From assembly GCA_963778845.1 (NCBI GenBank), contig CAVZVW010000009.1, positions 1,302,001-1,366,000 of the forward strand: a stretch of DNA of 64,000 bases, in the 5' to 3' direction. Positions 40,375 through 49,769 of the stretch are shown one piece after another. The translations under genes and the position numbers were made by a program. Each line of letters starts with the position of its first letter. The stretch's first letter is position 1. Source of the DNA: CAVZVW01 sp963778845 (GTDB lineage Bacteria > Actinomycetota > Actinomycetes > Actinomycetales > Kineosporiaceae). The notes beneath the pieces are model-generated. The model searched no databases and had not been told where the DNA came from. It was given only the letters and a program-made list of their open reading frames with translations.

Positions 40375-42678
40375 ATGTTCGCGTCGTGGGGAAGGGCCAT
40401 CGTCCGGTGGCGCTGGCTGGTGCTGGGGCTGTCCGCCCTCGCCGTGATCGCGGCCGCCGCGTGGGGGCCGGGAGTCGTGAGCAAGCTGTCGAGCGGGGGG
40501 TTCCAGGACCCGGCCTCGCCGTCGGCCGTCGCCGAGCAGCGGATCGAGGCCACCCTCGGCCGCCAGGACATGGACGTGCTGGCCCTCTACCGCAGCGACG
40601 CGCTGACGGTCGACGAGCCGGCCTTCAGGGACGCCGTGACCGCCGCGCTCGGGCGCGTGCCCGCGGCCGACGTCGCCGCGGTCGCGACCTACTGGAGCAC
40701 CGGCTCGCCCGCGCTCGTGTCGGCGGACAGGCACTCCACCTATGCGGCGATCCGCCTGTCCGGGGCCACCATCGAGGACCGGATGCTGACCTACAAGAAG
40801 ATCGCGGAGGACCTGCGGGTGACGGGCGCGCCCGTCACCACCGCCCTGGGCGGACCCGCGGCCATCAACGGCCAGATCAACGACCAGGTCAGCGCGGACC
40901 TCGCGCGGGCGGAGTCGCTCTCGATGCCGATCCTCATGGTGCTGCTGCTCATCGTGTTCGGCAGCGCCGTCGCCGCCGGCCTGCCGCTGCTCATCGGCGG
41001 CTTCACGATCATCGGGTCCTTCGTAGCCCTGCGGGCGATGACTCTGGTGACCGACGTCTCGGTGTTCTCCATCAACATCGTCACCCTGCTCGGGCTGGGG
41101 CTGTCGATCGACTACGCCCTCTTCGTCGTGAGCCGGTTCCGCGAGGAGCGGCGCGCCGGGCGCGAGACCGCTGAGGCGGTCGCCGTCACGATGTCGACCG
41201 CGGGGCGCACCGTCGCCTTCTCGGCCGTCACGGTCGCGGCCTCCCTGACCGGGCTGCTGCTCTTCCCCGTGAACTTCCTCAGGTCCATGGGCTACGGCGG
41301 CATCGCGGCCGTCGCGGTCGCCGCCACCAGCGCCCTGACGGTGCTGCCGGCGTTGCTGGCCGTGCTCGGCCACCGCGTCGACTCCCTGCGCATCCGCCTG
41401 CCACGCCGGTGGCAGCGCGCGTCGGCCGGCAGCGAGCGCCTAGCCGCGTCGTCCAGCACAGCCGCGTCGTCCAGCCCAGCAGCGTCGTCCAGCCCAGCAG
41501 CGTCGTCCGGCCCCGCAGGTGCCCACGCTCGCGCGGGCGGGTGGGAGCGCTTCGCGCGCAGCGTGATGCGCCGCCCGGTCGTCTACGCAGCGGTCGCGGT
41601 CGCCGTCCTCGCAGTCATGGCGATGCCCTTCCTCCGCGTGCAGTTCGGCGGTATCGACGCGCGGGCACTGCCGACGTCGGCCCAGGCCCGTCAGGTGGAC
41701 ACCGCCCTGCGCACCCAGTTCCCGAGCACCGACAGCGCACCGATCAGCGTGCTCGTCGATGGGGCCTCGCCCGCGCAGTCGCAGACCTTCGCCGACCGCG
41801 TCGCGTCGCTGCCCGGTGTCAAGGCGGTGCACGCCGGCGCCTCGGCGCCCTCCGGCACGCTGCTGTCCGTCGACTACGCCGGCAACGCGATCGACTCCAC
41901 CGCCCGCGCCGTGGTCGCCGACATCAAGGCACTGCCCGCCCCGGCCGGGGCGCGGGTGCACGTCGCCGGGGTCAGCGCGCAGAACCTCGACCTGCGAGCC
42001 AGCATCGCGCAGGTGCTGCCGTGGATGGCCCTGCTCGTGGTCACCGTGACGTTCGTGCTGCTGTTCCTCGCGTTCGGGTCGCTGGTGCTGCCGTTGAAGG
42101 CCGTCGTGATGAACGTCTTGTCCCTCGGCGCCTCCTTCGGCGTCGTGACGTGGGTCTTCCAGGAGGGCCACCTCTCCGGCCTGCTCGGCTTCACCTCGAC
42201 CGGCACCGTGGAGACGACCCAGCCGATCCTCATGCTGGCGATCCTGTTCGGCCTCTCGATGGACTACGAGGTCTTCCTGCTCAGCCGCATCCGTGAGCAG
42301 TGGGACGCGCAGAAGGCCGGCACCCGTGAGGCCAACACCGAGGCCGTCGCCGTAGGCCTGCAGCGCACGGGCCGGATCATCACCAGCGCCGCCCTGCTGC
42401 TCGTCGTCGTCATCGCGGCGTTCTCGACCTCCGGCATCAGCTTCATCAAGCTGATCGGGGTGGGCATGGTGGTGGCCATCGTCGTGGACGCGACCATCGT
42501 CCGTGCCGTGCTCGTGCCCGCCACCATGCGCCTCCTGGGGCGCTGGAACTGGTGGGCGCCGGCCCCGCTCGCCCGGTGGTGGGCGCGCAACGGGCTGCGC
42601 GAGGGGGGCGAGCCCGAACCCCTCCCGACGGCCGAGGATGGTGGCGACATTCCCGAAGGGCTGCTACAACACGCCTGA
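40375..42678 (+). CDS. MMPL family RND-type transporter
   Basis: 767 residues. A proton-driven exporter with two repeats of one helix, a large outer loop and five helices. The first repeat starts at WRWLVLGLSALAVIAAAAWGPGVV, and the GLGLSIDYALFVVSRFREE motif carries the proton-relay Asp/Tyr pair. The second repeat has ILFGLSMDYEVFLLSRIREQ with the equivalent pair. The cytoplasmic linker between the repeats contains four 18-bp tandem repeats (SSPAAS). The C-terminus is short and lacks the long MmpL3-type tail. Substrates in this family are lipids or hydrophobic drugs. The divergent TetR gene suggests inducible efflux. Confidence 0.93.
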   Translation: MFASWGRAIVRWRWLVLGLSALAVIAAAAWGPGVVSKLSSGGFQDPASPSAVAEQRIEATLGRQDMDVLALYRSDALTVDEPAFRDAVTAALGRVPAADVAAVATYWSTGSPALVSADRHSTYAAIRLSGATIEDRMLTYKKIAEDLRVTGAPVTTALGGPAAINGQINDQVSADLARAESLSMPILMVLLLIVFGSAVAAGLPLLIGGFTIIGSFVALRAMTLVTDVSVFSINIVTLLGLGLSIDYALFVVSRFREERRAGRETAEAVAVTMSTAGRTVAFSAVTVAASLTGLLLFPVNFLRSMGYGGIAAVAVAATSALTVLPALLAVLGHRVDSLRIRLPRRWQRASAGSERLAASSSTAASSSPAASSSPAASSGPAGAHARAGGWERFARSVMRRPVVYAAVAVAVLAVMAMPFLRVQFGGIDARALPTSAQARQVDTALRTQFPSTDSAPISVLVDGASPAQSQTFADRVASLPGVKAVHAGASAPSGTLLSVDYAGNAIDSTARAVVADIKALPAPAGARVHVAGVSAQNLDLRASIAQVLPWMALLVVTVTFVLLFLAFGSLVLPLKAVVMNVLSLGASFGVVTWVFQEGHLSGLLGFTSTGTVETTQPILMLAILFGLSMDYEVFLLSRIREQWDAQKAGTREANTEAVAVGLQRTGRIITSAALLLVVVIAAFSTSGISFIKLIGVGMVVAIVVDATIVRAVLVPATMRLLGRWNWWAPAPLARWWARNGLREGGEPEPLPTAEDGGDIPEGLLQHA
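41446..41517 (+). repeat. 18-bp tandem repeat x4 in the MMPL linker
   Basis: Four 18-base units beginning GCGTCGTCCAGC encode alternating Ala/Ser/Pro in the loop between the two transporter halves. The last unit has diverged. It is in frame, so copy-number change would not disrupt the protein. Confidence 0.85.
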
Positions 42679-42750
42679 GCGACGACGCACCTCGACCCCC
42701 GTCGAGGCCCCGTGCGGCGGACGCCGGCCCTGGCGAGCGCGAGGAGGACC

Positions 42751-43863
42751 ATGCCCGAGCGCGCGCCAGGGCCGGCGACCCCGGTCGGCATCCGGGACGT
42801 CGCCCGGGCCGCCGGGGTCTCCGTGGCCTCGGCGAGCGTGGCGATCAACGGTCGCACCGGGGTCAGCGAGACGACCCGGCAGCGCGTCCTCGCCGCCGCG
42901 GAGCGGCTGGGCTACCGAGCCAACCCTCAGGCGCAGGCGCTGCGACGGGGCCGGACCCGCATGTACGGCCTGGTCATCCGCAACTTCTCGAACCCCTTCT
43001 TCATCGACGTCATCAGTGGCGCCGACCAGATGGCGGCCGAGGCGGGGGGCAGCCTGCTCGTGCTGGACTCGCACTACTCCACCGAGCTCGAGCGGCGCCA
43101 TGTCGAGGCGATGGCCGGCTACCAGTGCGCGGGCCTGGCCATCGCCCCCGTGGGCACCGGGGAGTCCGTCAGGCTCTGGCAGTCGCTGCGGCCCGGGATG
43201 CCGGTCGTCGTGCTCAACGCCTCGGCCGAGCGGCTGGAGGGCGTCCGCCGGGTGACGCCGGACAACGGGCCGGCCGTCCGGCTGCCGATGGTCCGCCTGG
43301 CAGAGCTCGGGCACACCGACGTCGCGTTCCTGTCCGCGCCGCGGGCGCTGGCGGCCGACCCGGACCGGCAGCGGCACTTCCGGCGCGTGGCTCGCGAGCT
43401 GGGGCTGCGGGGTCGCCTGCTGAACTCCCCGCTGACGCTGGACGGCGTGCGGGCGGCCTCACGCGCGATGCTGAGCCGGGACGACGCGCCGACGGCCGTC
43501 ATCACCAACTCCGACTACACCGCACACGCGGTCTACAAGGCTGCCCGCGAGCTCGGGCTGCCGGTGGGGCCGGGCGTCTCCGTCGTCGGCCACGACGACC
43601 TCCCGACCTCGGAGCTGCTCGACCCACCACTGGCCACGCTGCGGCTGGACAGGTTCGCGATGGGGGCAGCGCTCATGCGCCGGCTGCTCGACCCGTCGAT
43701 CCGCGACGACCACGTCGAGCCGGTCGAGCTCGTCGACCGGGCGTCGCTGACGCAGCCGGGGCGGGCCGGTGTTCGCCGCGCCTCCACCCCCCGTGCATCC
43801 GCCCGCAACCAGGGGGTTTCCGGCGCCGGTAGAACGAGGCGTCAACTCGGTAACGATGCTTGA
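42751..43863 (+). CDS. LacI family transcriptional regulator
   Basis: 370 residues from the ATG at 42751 (GAGGAGG 4 nt upstream), preferred over the GTG at 42712. The LacI helix-turn-helix and hinge read VGIRDVARAAGVSVASASVAINGRTGVSETTRQRVLAAAERLGYRANPQAQALRRGRT. The periplasmic-binding-protein-like effector domain follows (YGLVIRNFSNPFFIDVISGADQMAAEAGGSLLV; GVSVVGHDDLPTSELLDPPLATLRLD). It probably controls the ABC importer that starts 141 nt downstream through the AANCGNTT site at 43899. The inducer is unknown but presumably the imported solute or a derivative. Confidence 0.93.
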   Translation: MPERAPGPATPVGIRDVARAAGVSVASASVAINGRTGVSETTRQRVLAAAERLGYRANPQAQALRRGRTRMYGLVIRNFSNPFFIDVISGADQMAAEAGGSLLVLDSHYSTELERRHVEAMAGYQCAGLAIAPVGTGESVRLWQSLRPGMPVVVLNASAERLEGVRRVTPDNGPAVRLPMVRLAELGHTDVAFLSAPRALAADPDRQRHFRRVARELGLRGRLLNSPLTLDGVRAASRAMLSRDDAPTAVITNSDYTAHAVYKAARELGLPVGPGVSVVGHDDLPTSELLDPPLATLRLDRFAMGAALMRRLLDPSIRDDHVEPVELVDRASLTQPGRAGVRRASTPRASARNQGVSGAGRTRRQLGNDA

Positions 43864-43888
43864 CACCCCTCGGAGGCGCTTGGACACT
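43860..43888 (+). promoter_or_regulatory. Promoter of the ABC importer operon
   Basis: TTGACA at 43860-43865 (overlapping the lacI stop codon), a 17-nt spacer, and GACACT at 43883-43888 as a moderate -10. Confidence 0.55.
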
Positions 43889-43898
43889 GAGGCCGCCT

Positions 43899-43906
43899 AA
43901 ACGATT
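43899..43906. promoter_or_regulatory. Candidate LacI-family operator
   Basis: AAACGATT fits AANCGNTT, the core of LacI-family sites, and lies about 10 nt downstream of the -10 box, where a repressor would block transcription. Confidence 0.45.
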
Positions 43907-44003
43907 CGGGACCGCTACGCGACCCTCGCGGCGCACGACGAGCGGGCACCGGGCACCACTGCAGTTTCGAACATCGGGGCAAAGCCGACAGGAGGCAATG
44001 CAC

Positions 44004-45155
44004 GTGAGAATGTCACTCCGAGCCACCCAAGCCGGCATCGCGGTGGTCGCGATGCTCGTCGTGGCTGGATGCGGGTCGTCCAGCAGCACGGGCTCAGCGC
44101 CCAGCGCCTCACCTTCGGGGAGCTCGAGCGCGGCCGGGAAGGCACCGGCGTCGGCGACCTCCGCGGCCGACGTGGGCGGCATGGACGCCCTGGTCGCCGC
44201 GGCGAAGAAGGAGGGCAAGCTCAACGTCATCGCCCTCCCGCCGGACTGGGCGAACTACGGCGAGATCATCAAGGCTTTCGGGGCCAAGTACGGCATCACG
44301 ATCACCTCGGCGCAGCCGGACGGCTCGAGCCAGGACGAGGTGAACGCGGTCAAGCAGCTCAAGGGCACCGACCGCGCGCCTGACGTGCTGGACGTCGGCA
44401 TGGCCGTGGCCCTGGCCAACACCGCCGAGTTCGCCCCCTACCAGGTGGCCACCTGGGCGGACATCCCGGACAGCCAGAAGGAGTCCACGGGCCTGTGGTT
44501 CCAGGACTACGGCGGCTTCATGTCGATCGGCTACGACTCGGCGAAGGTCCCGGAGATCACCGCGGTGTCCGACCTGCTCAAGCCTGCATACAAGAGCAAG
44601 GTCGCCCTCAACGGCGACCCGACCCAGGCCAACGCAGCCCTCAACGGCGTCATGATGGCCTCGCTGGCCAACGGCGGCACCACCGACGACATCAGCAAGG
44701 GCGTGGACTTCTTCTCGCAGCTGAAGAAGGTCGGCAACTTCATCCCCGTCCAGGCCACCAGCGCGACCGTCAAGAGCGGCACGACGCCCGTGGTGTTCGA
44801 CTGGGACTACCTGTCCGCGGCCGCGGTCAAGAATGTGCCGACGTGGAAGGTGTTCGTGCCCTCGAACGCGGTCCTCGGCGGCTACTACGCCCAGGCCATC
44901 AACAAGGACGCCCCGCACCCGGCCGCCGCGCGGCTGTGGGAGGAGTACCTGTTCTCCGACGAGGGCCAGAACCTCTGGCTCAAGGGTGGCGCCCGTCCGG
45001 TCCGGATGGACGCGATGACCAAGGCCGGCACCGTCGACACCGCGGCCGCGGCCGCCCTGCCGCCGGTCTCGGGCACCCCGCAGTTCCTGACCCCCGACCA
45101 GGCGACAGCCGCCAAGACCTACCTGGCGGCCAACTGGGCCAAGGCCATCAGCTGA
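44004..45155 (+). CDS. ABC transporter substrate-binding lipoprotein
   Basis: 383 residues from the GTG at 44004, which lies 8 nt after AGGAGG; ATGs at 43998 and 44010 are alternatives. The signal peptide ends in the lipobox VVAGC, so the mature protein is lipid-anchored outside the membrane. The fold is the type 2 periplasmic-binding class related to PotD / AfuA / phosphonate-type proteins (AAKKEGKLNVIALPPDWANYGEIIKAFGAKYGI; APDVLDVGMAVA; WFQDYGGFMSIGYDSAKV; AARLWEEYLFSDEGQNLWLKGGARPVR). The solute could be a polyamine, iron complex, phosphonate or organophosphate. The metallophosphoesterase in the same operon favours a phosphorylated compound. Confidence 0.9.
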   Translation: MRMSLRATQAGIAVVAMLVVAGCGSSSSTGSAPSASPSGSSSAAGKAPASATSAADVGGMDALVAAAKKEGKLNVIALPPDWANYGEIIKAFGAKYGITITSAQPDGSSQDEVNAVKQLKGTDRAPDVLDVGMAVALANTAEFAPYQVATWADIPDSQKESTGLWFQDYGGFMSIGYDSAKVPEITAVSDLLKPAYKSKVALNGDPTQANAALNGVMMASLANGGTTDDISKGVDFFSQLKKVGNFIPVQATSATVKSGTTPVVFDWDYLSAAAVKNVPTWKVFVPSNAVLGGYYAQAINKDAPHPAAARLWEEYLFSDEGQNLWLKGGARPVRMDAMTKAGTVDTAAAAALPPVSGTPQFLTPDQATAAKTYLAANWAKAIS

Positions 45156-45159
45156 CGTC

Positions 45160-46077
45160 GTGACCGACAGCACTGCTGTAGCGGTCGACGGCCGCACTGA
45201 TGTAGCGGTTGGCGGCCACCCCGCACGGGGTGGCCGCCGGCTGTCTCTGAACTGGCTCGGCGTCGTACCGTTCTTCGGCTACGTCGGGCTCTTCCTGTTG
45301 CTCCCCACGGTGCTCGTGGCGGTCGAGGCGTTCCGCACCGCCGACGGCCACCCCACCCTGGAGAACGTCAGGCAGCTGGGCAGGGACCCGACGATCGTCG
45401 GCGCCTTCAGGACCAGCATCACCATCTCCTTCGAGACGGCGCTGCTGGGCGCCGTGTTCGGTGCGGTACTGGCCTACGTCATCGCCACCGGCAAGCCCGA
45501 CGGCGTGCTGCGCCGCTCGGTCACGGCCGTCTGCGGGGTGCTCGCGCAGTTCGGCGGCATCATGCTCGCGTTCGCGTTCATCGTCACCGTCGGCCCCGAG
45601 GGCCTCCTCACGCTGTTCCTGTCCAACTTCGGGATCGACATCGGCGGGTTGTGGCTGTTCGAGACACCCGGGCTGATCCTCGTCTACACCTACTTCCAGG
45701 TGCCGCTGATGGTGCTGGTGTTCATGCCGTCCCTCGACGGGATCCGCCCCCAGTGGCGGGAGGCCACCGAGGGTCTGGGTGGCACGACCTGGGACTACTG
45801 GCGTCATGTCGCCTTCCCGATCCTCACCCCACCGTTCCTCGGCGCCTTCCTGCTGCTGTTCGCCAACGCGTTCTCGGCGTATGCGACCGCGGCCGCGCTG
45901 ATCAGCCAGGGCGCGGTCATCCTGCCCCTGCGGATCAGCATCGCGCTGCGCAGCGAGGTCGTGCTCGGGCAGGAGAACGTCGGCAAGGCCCTGGCGCTCG
46001 GCATGATCCTGGTCGTCGCGCTCGTCATGGTCGCCAACTCGCTCCTGCAGCGACGCTCCTCGAGGTGGCTGCAGTGA
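45160..46077 (+). CDS. ABC transporter permease (first)
   Basis: 305 residues from the GTG at 45160, 4 nt after the substrate-binding-protein stop. Six membrane helices are visible: LNWLGVVPFFGYVGLFLLLPTVLVAV, then ISFETALLGAVFGAVLAYVIATG, CGVLAQFGGIMLAFAFIVTV, TPGLILVYTYFQVPLMVLVFMPSLDG, PPFLGAFLLLFANAFSAYATAAAL, and a final helix near MILVVALVMVANSLLQR. The EATEGLGGTTWDYWRHVAFPIL segment is the EAA loop that contacts the ATPase. It pairs with the following permease as a heterodimer. Confidence 0.92.
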   Translation: MTDSTAVAVDGRTDVAVGGHPARGGRRLSLNWLGVVPFFGYVGLFLLLPTVLVAVEAFRTADGHPTLENVRQLGRDPTIVGAFRTSITISFETALLGAVFGAVLAYVIATGKPDGVLRRSVTAVCGVLAQFGGIMLAFAFIVTVGPEGLLTLFLSNFGIDIGGLWLFETPGLILVYTYFQVPLMVLVFMPSLDGIRPQWREATEGLGGTTWDYWRHVAFPILTPPFLGAFLLLFANAFSAYATAAALISQGAVILPLRISIALRSEVVLGQENVGKALALGMILVVALVMVANSLLQRRSSRWLQ

Positions 46078-46952
46078 CCACATCCTCGACCGCGCTAGAG
46101 TCCGGCGGCGCCCAGCCGGCCGCGGCACCGCGAGAACCACACCCCAGAGGCCTGCGAGAGCGTCGGCGGAGACGTCTGAACGTCTTCCGATCGGTCATCC
46201 TCCTCGCCCTGGGCTTCTTCTTCCTGCTACCCATCTTCGGGCTCGTGGAGTTCAGCACCCGTGGAGTCGGCCTGTCGGCACCACGCACGCTGGACTTCTG
46301 GCGGGCCATCCCGAGCACCGAGGGCCTTGTTCCCGCGATCATGACGTCGCTGGAGCTGGCGGCGATCACCGCGGTCTCGTCACTCGTGCTGCTCATGCCC
46401 ACGGTGGTGTGGGTGCGGCTGCGCATGCCGCGGCTGTCACGGACCGTGGAGTTCCTCTGCCTGCTCCCCCTGACGATCCCCGCCATCGCCCTGGTCGTCG
46501 GCCTGGCGCCGGTCTACCTGCGCGTCACGCAGGTCTTCGGCGGGTCGTCGCTCACCCTCTCCTTCGCCTACCTGATCCTCGTGCTGCCCTACGTCTACCG
46601 GTCGCTGGACAACGGGCTGGCCGCCATCGACCTGCGCACCATGTCGGAGGCCGCCCGCAGCCTCGGGGCCTCCTGGGCCACCGTGATGTGGCGGATCGTC
46701 ACGCCGAACATCACGAGCGCCTTGGTGAACGGGGCCCTTCTGTCGGTCGCGCTCGTCCTGGGTGAGTTCACCCTCGCGAACCTCCTGAACTTCCCCAACA
46801 TGTCGACGCGGCTCTACGAGCTGCAACAGGCGAACGCCGGCGTCGCGGTGGCGGTCGCCGCGGCGGCCCTCATCTTCGCCTTCCTGCTGCTGCTCGTCCT
46901 GTCCTTCTTCGGCGGCCGACACCAGCGGTCCGCCCCACTGGAAGAGGAGTGA
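46074..46952 (+). CDS. ABC transporter permease (second)
   Basis: 292 residues from the GTG at 46074, overlapping the first permease stop by 4 nt (GTGA). The frame is open far upstream, but that is a shadow. It has an Arg-rich cytoplasmic N-terminus followed by six helices beginning VILLALGFFFLLPIFGLVEF. The EAA loop is MSEAARSLGASWATVMWRIVTPNI. The family is the PotC/ThiP-like permease class. It is translationally coupled to both neighbours. Confidence 0.92.
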   Translation: MTTSSTALESGGAQPAAAPREPHPRGLRERRRRRLNVFRSVILLALGFFFLLPIFGLVEFSTRGVGLSAPRTLDFWRAIPSTEGLVPAIMTSLELAAITAVSSLVLLMPTVVWVRLRMPRLSRTVEFLCLLPLTIPAIALVVGLAPVYLRVTQVFGGSSLTLSFAYLILVLPYVYRSLDNGLAAIDLRTMSEAARSLGASWATVMWRIVTPNITSALVNGALLSVALVLGEFTLANLLNFPNMSTRLYELQQANAGVAVAVAAAALIFAFLLLLVLSFFGGRHQRSAPLEEE

Positions 46953-48085
46953 ACGTGACCGAGACCGTCACAGCGGCAACGGCTTCGGGGCGCGCGGGTG
47001 TCGAGGTGCGGCTGGAGGGTCTGCGCCGTCGGTATGCCCAGGTGACGGCACTGGACGGGCTCGAGCTCACGCTGCACCCCGGCGAGCTCATCGCTCTGCT
47101 CGGCCCCTCGGGCTGCGGCAAGACCACCGCCCTGCGGCTGCTGGCCGGGCTGGAGGACGCCGACGAGGGGCGCGTCGTGGTCGACGGCGAGGATGTCACG
47201 CGGCTCCCCACCAACAAGCGCGACATGGGGATGGTGTTCCAGGCGTACTCGCTGTTCCCGCACATGACCGCGCGCCAGAACGTGGCGTTCGGCCTGCGGC
47301 TGCGTGGAGTCTCCCAGGCCGAACGCACGAGGCGGGCCAACGAGATGCTCGAGCTCGTCGGCCTGTCCGCCCAGGCCGGTCGCTACGCCCACCAGATGTC
47401 GGGCGGGCAGCAGCAGCGCGTGGCGCTCGCACGGGCGCTGGCCATCCGGCCCAAGGTGCTGCTCCTCGACGAGCCCCTGTCCGCCCTCGACGCCAAGGTC
47501 CGCGCGCAGCTGCGCGACGAGATCCGCCGGGTGCAGCTCGAGGTCGGCATCACGACGCTGTTCGTCACCCACGACCAGGAGGAAGCGCTCGCGATCGCCG
47601 ACCGGGTCGGCGTGATGCACGCTGGGCGGCTCGAGCAGCTCGGTGTGCCGACCGAGGTGTACCACCGACCCGCCACGGCCTTCGTCGCCGGGTTCGTCGG
47701 CCTGACGAACCGGCTGCCCGCCCAGGTGTCCGGGGGGGTCGCCGATGTCCTCGGCGTCCGGCTTCCGTTGGTGCAGGCCCGCACCCGCACCCCCGACGGG
47801 CCCGCTGTGGCACTCGTGCGTCCCGAGGCTGTCAGCATCGTGGGTCCGGCAGGGGAGAACGAGACCGGCCCGCTGATCGGGCAGGTCATCGCGACCTCAT
47901 TCCTCGGCGCCGTGAGCCGGATCACTGTCGACCTCGGCGAGGCAGGCACGGCACTGGCCCAGCTGCCGACGTCAGAGGCGGTCGGGTACTCGGCGGGCAC
48001 CAGGGCCAAGCTCGGCCTGCGCAGCGACGCCGTGCTCGTGACACCGGTCAGCGCGGCTGCGACGCAGGGAGCGGCCGCGGAGTGA
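46949..48085 (+). CDS. ABC transporter ATP-binding protein
   Basis: 378 residues from the GTG at 46949, again overlapping the previous stop by 4 nt. The nucleotide-binding domain has Walker A LLGPSGCGKTTALRLLAG, the Q-loop MVFQAYSLFPHMT, the signature YAHQMSGGQQQRVALARAL, Walker B VLLLDEPLSALD, and the H-loop FVTHDQEEA. A C-terminal TOBE-type barrel (about residues 250-378) places it in the PotA/FbpC/CysA class. It powers import through the two permeases upstream. Confidence 0.95.
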   Translation: MNVTETVTAATASGRAGVEVRLEGLRRRYAQVTALDGLELTLHPGELIALLGPSGCGKTTALRLLAGLEDADEGRVVVDGEDVTRLPTNKRDMGMVFQAYSLFPHMTARQNVAFGLRLRGVSQAERTRRANEMLELVGLSAQAGRYAHQMSGGQQQRVALARALAIRPKVLLLDEPLSALDAKVRAQLRDEIRRVQLEVGITTLFVTHDQEEALAIADRVGVMHAGRLEQLGVPTEVYHRPATAFVAGFVGLTNRLPAQVSGGVADVLGVRLPLVQARTRTPDGPAVALVRPEAVSIVGPAGENETGPLIGQVIATSFLGAVSRITVDLGEAGTALAQLPTSEAVGYSAGTRAKLGLRSDAVLVTPVSAAATQGAAAE

Positions 48086-49749
48086 GCCAGGCCCCACCGC
48101 TCACGCTCGTGCGTCGGCTCGGCCCCGGTGCGTTGCTGCGGGCCGGCGCGTACGGCGGCTACCGACGTGTCCAGGCGATCGACGGCGAGCCCCATCTCGT
48201 GCGCGACCTGGCGGGTTCGGTCTCGCAGCCCCCCGCCGGGCGGGGTCGTGCGCTGCTGGGGCTGGCGCACATCACGGACCTCCAGCTGGCCGACGTCCAG
48301 TCACCCGTGCGGTTCGAGTTCTTCAACCGGGAGTTCATGGACCCGCGACTGTCGAAGCTCGTGCCCGTGCAGCGCCCGCAGGAGGCCCTGACGCCGCGCG
48401 CCGTCGACGCGATGGTGGCCACCCTCAACCGCGTCGAGGTCGGCCCGGCCACGGGAGTGCCGTTATCCCTGGCGGTGACGACGGGTGACGCCATCGACAA
48501 CGCCCAGTGGAACGAGCTGCAGCTGTTCCTCGCCCTGCTCGACGGCGGCCAGGTCCGCCCCTCCTCGGGGGGGCCGTGCTACGAGGGCGTGCAGTCCCTG
48601 ACCTGGCCCGACGACATCTTCTGGCGCCCGGACGGCGACGGCGCCGACGGTCCCGACATCTTCCGCTCGACCTACGGCTTCCCGCATCTCCCGGGGCTGC
48701 TGGAGGCCGCCCTTGCCGAGTTCTCCTCCGCCGGCCTGCGGCTGCCATGGCTGGCCTGCCACGGAAACCACGAGGCGCTGATCCAAGGGGTCGGTGTGGT
48801 GACCCCGGCGGTGGCGGCGGCCCTGGTCGGCAGCGGCAAGCCGGTCCGGCCGCCCCACGACGCCGACCGCGACCGCGCGCTGGACATCTTCACCGACGCC
48901 TGCGAGTCGTTTCTGCGCGGCGACGACATCCCGGTCACCCCCGACCCGGCTCGCCGCGCCATCACGCGTAGAGACTTCGTCGAGGCGCACTTCGCCGCCG
49001 GCGCCCGGCCCGACGGTCACGGGTTCACCCACCGCAACCGGCTCGACGGCACTGCGCACTACAGCCACGACGCGGCTGGTGTGCGGCTCATTGCGCTGGA
49101 CACCACCTGCCTGGCCGGCCAGGCAGAGGGCAGCCTGGACGAGGACCAGCTGGCCTGGCTGGAGGAGCAGCTCGTCGAGGTCCACTCGTCGCACCGGGGG
49201 ACTGACGGCCACCTGGTGCGCACCGGCCACGACGACCGGCTCGTCGTCCTGTTCTCCCACCACGGCCTGGAGACGCTCACCAACACCCGCGGTGCCCGGC
49301 TGCGGCCCGACGGATCGCCGGTGGTCGGCGTCCCCGAGGTCCTCGCCCTCGTGCGCCGCTTCCCCAACATCGTGCTCTGGCTCAACGGGCACACCCACAC
49401 CAACGGGGTGCGCGCCCGACCGGACCCGCACCACCCGGGTGGAGGCTTCTGGGAGGTCACCACCTGCGCCGTCGTCGACTGGCCGTGCCAGACCAGGCTG
49501 GTCGAGATCGTCGACGACGGGGAGGGCATGATGTCGATCGTGTGCACGATGGTCGACCACGACAGCCCGCTGAGTCTGGACGGACGGGCCGCGCACAGCG
49601 GTGCTGACCTCGCCGCGGTCCACCGCGAGCTCGCGGGCAACGTGCCGTGGGCGGGCTTCGACAGCGACCTCGCCGGCACCCCGGCCGACCGCAACGTCGT
49701 ACTCAGGATGCGCGCCCCGTTCCCGCTGCACTCGCTGCCGAGCGCGTGA
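48082..49749 (+). CDS. TIGR03767-type metallophosphoesterase
   Basis: 555 residues from the GTG at 48082, overlapping the ATPase stop by 4 nt, so it is the fifth coupled gene of the importer operon. It is a calcineurin-like phosphoesterase of the actinobacterial TIGR03767 (PPA1498) family. Metal-site motifs: LAHITDLQLADVQ (D-x-x variant of D-x-H), TTGDAIDNAQWNE (GDxxDN), PWLACHGNHEALI (GNHE), LFSHHGLET (H) and WLNGHTHTNGV (GHxH). No signal peptide is obvious. Within the operon it may dephosphorylate or hydrolyse the imported organophosphate, which is an inference from context. Confidence 0.9.
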   Translation: MSQAPPLTLVRRLGPGALLRAGAYGGYRRVQAIDGEPHLVRDLAGSVSQPPAGRGRALLGLAHITDLQLADVQSPVRFEFFNREFMDPRLSKLVPVQRPQEALTPRAVDAMVATLNRVEVGPATGVPLSLAVTTGDAIDNAQWNELQLFLALLDGGQVRPSSGGPCYEGVQSLTWPDDIFWRPDGDGADGPDIFRSTYGFPHLPGLLEAALAEFSSAGLRLPWLACHGNHEALIQGVGVVTPAVAAALVGSGKPVRPPHDADRDRALDIFTDACESFLRGDDIPVTPDPARRAITRRDFVEAHFAAGARPDGHGFTHRNRLDGTAHYSHDAAGVRLIALDTTCLAGQAEGSLDEDQLAWLEEQLVEVHSSHRGTDGHLVRTGHDDRLVVLFSHHGLETLTNTRGARLRPDGSPVVGVPEVLALVRRFPNIVLWLNGHTHTNGVRARPDPHHPGGGFWEVTTCAVVDWPCQTRLVEIVDDGEGMMSIVCTMVDHDSPLSLDGRAAHSGADLAAVHRELAGNVPWAGFDSDLAGTPADRNVVLRMRAPFPLHSLPSA

Positions 49750-49769
49750 ACCTGGGTAGGCAGGGCCCG

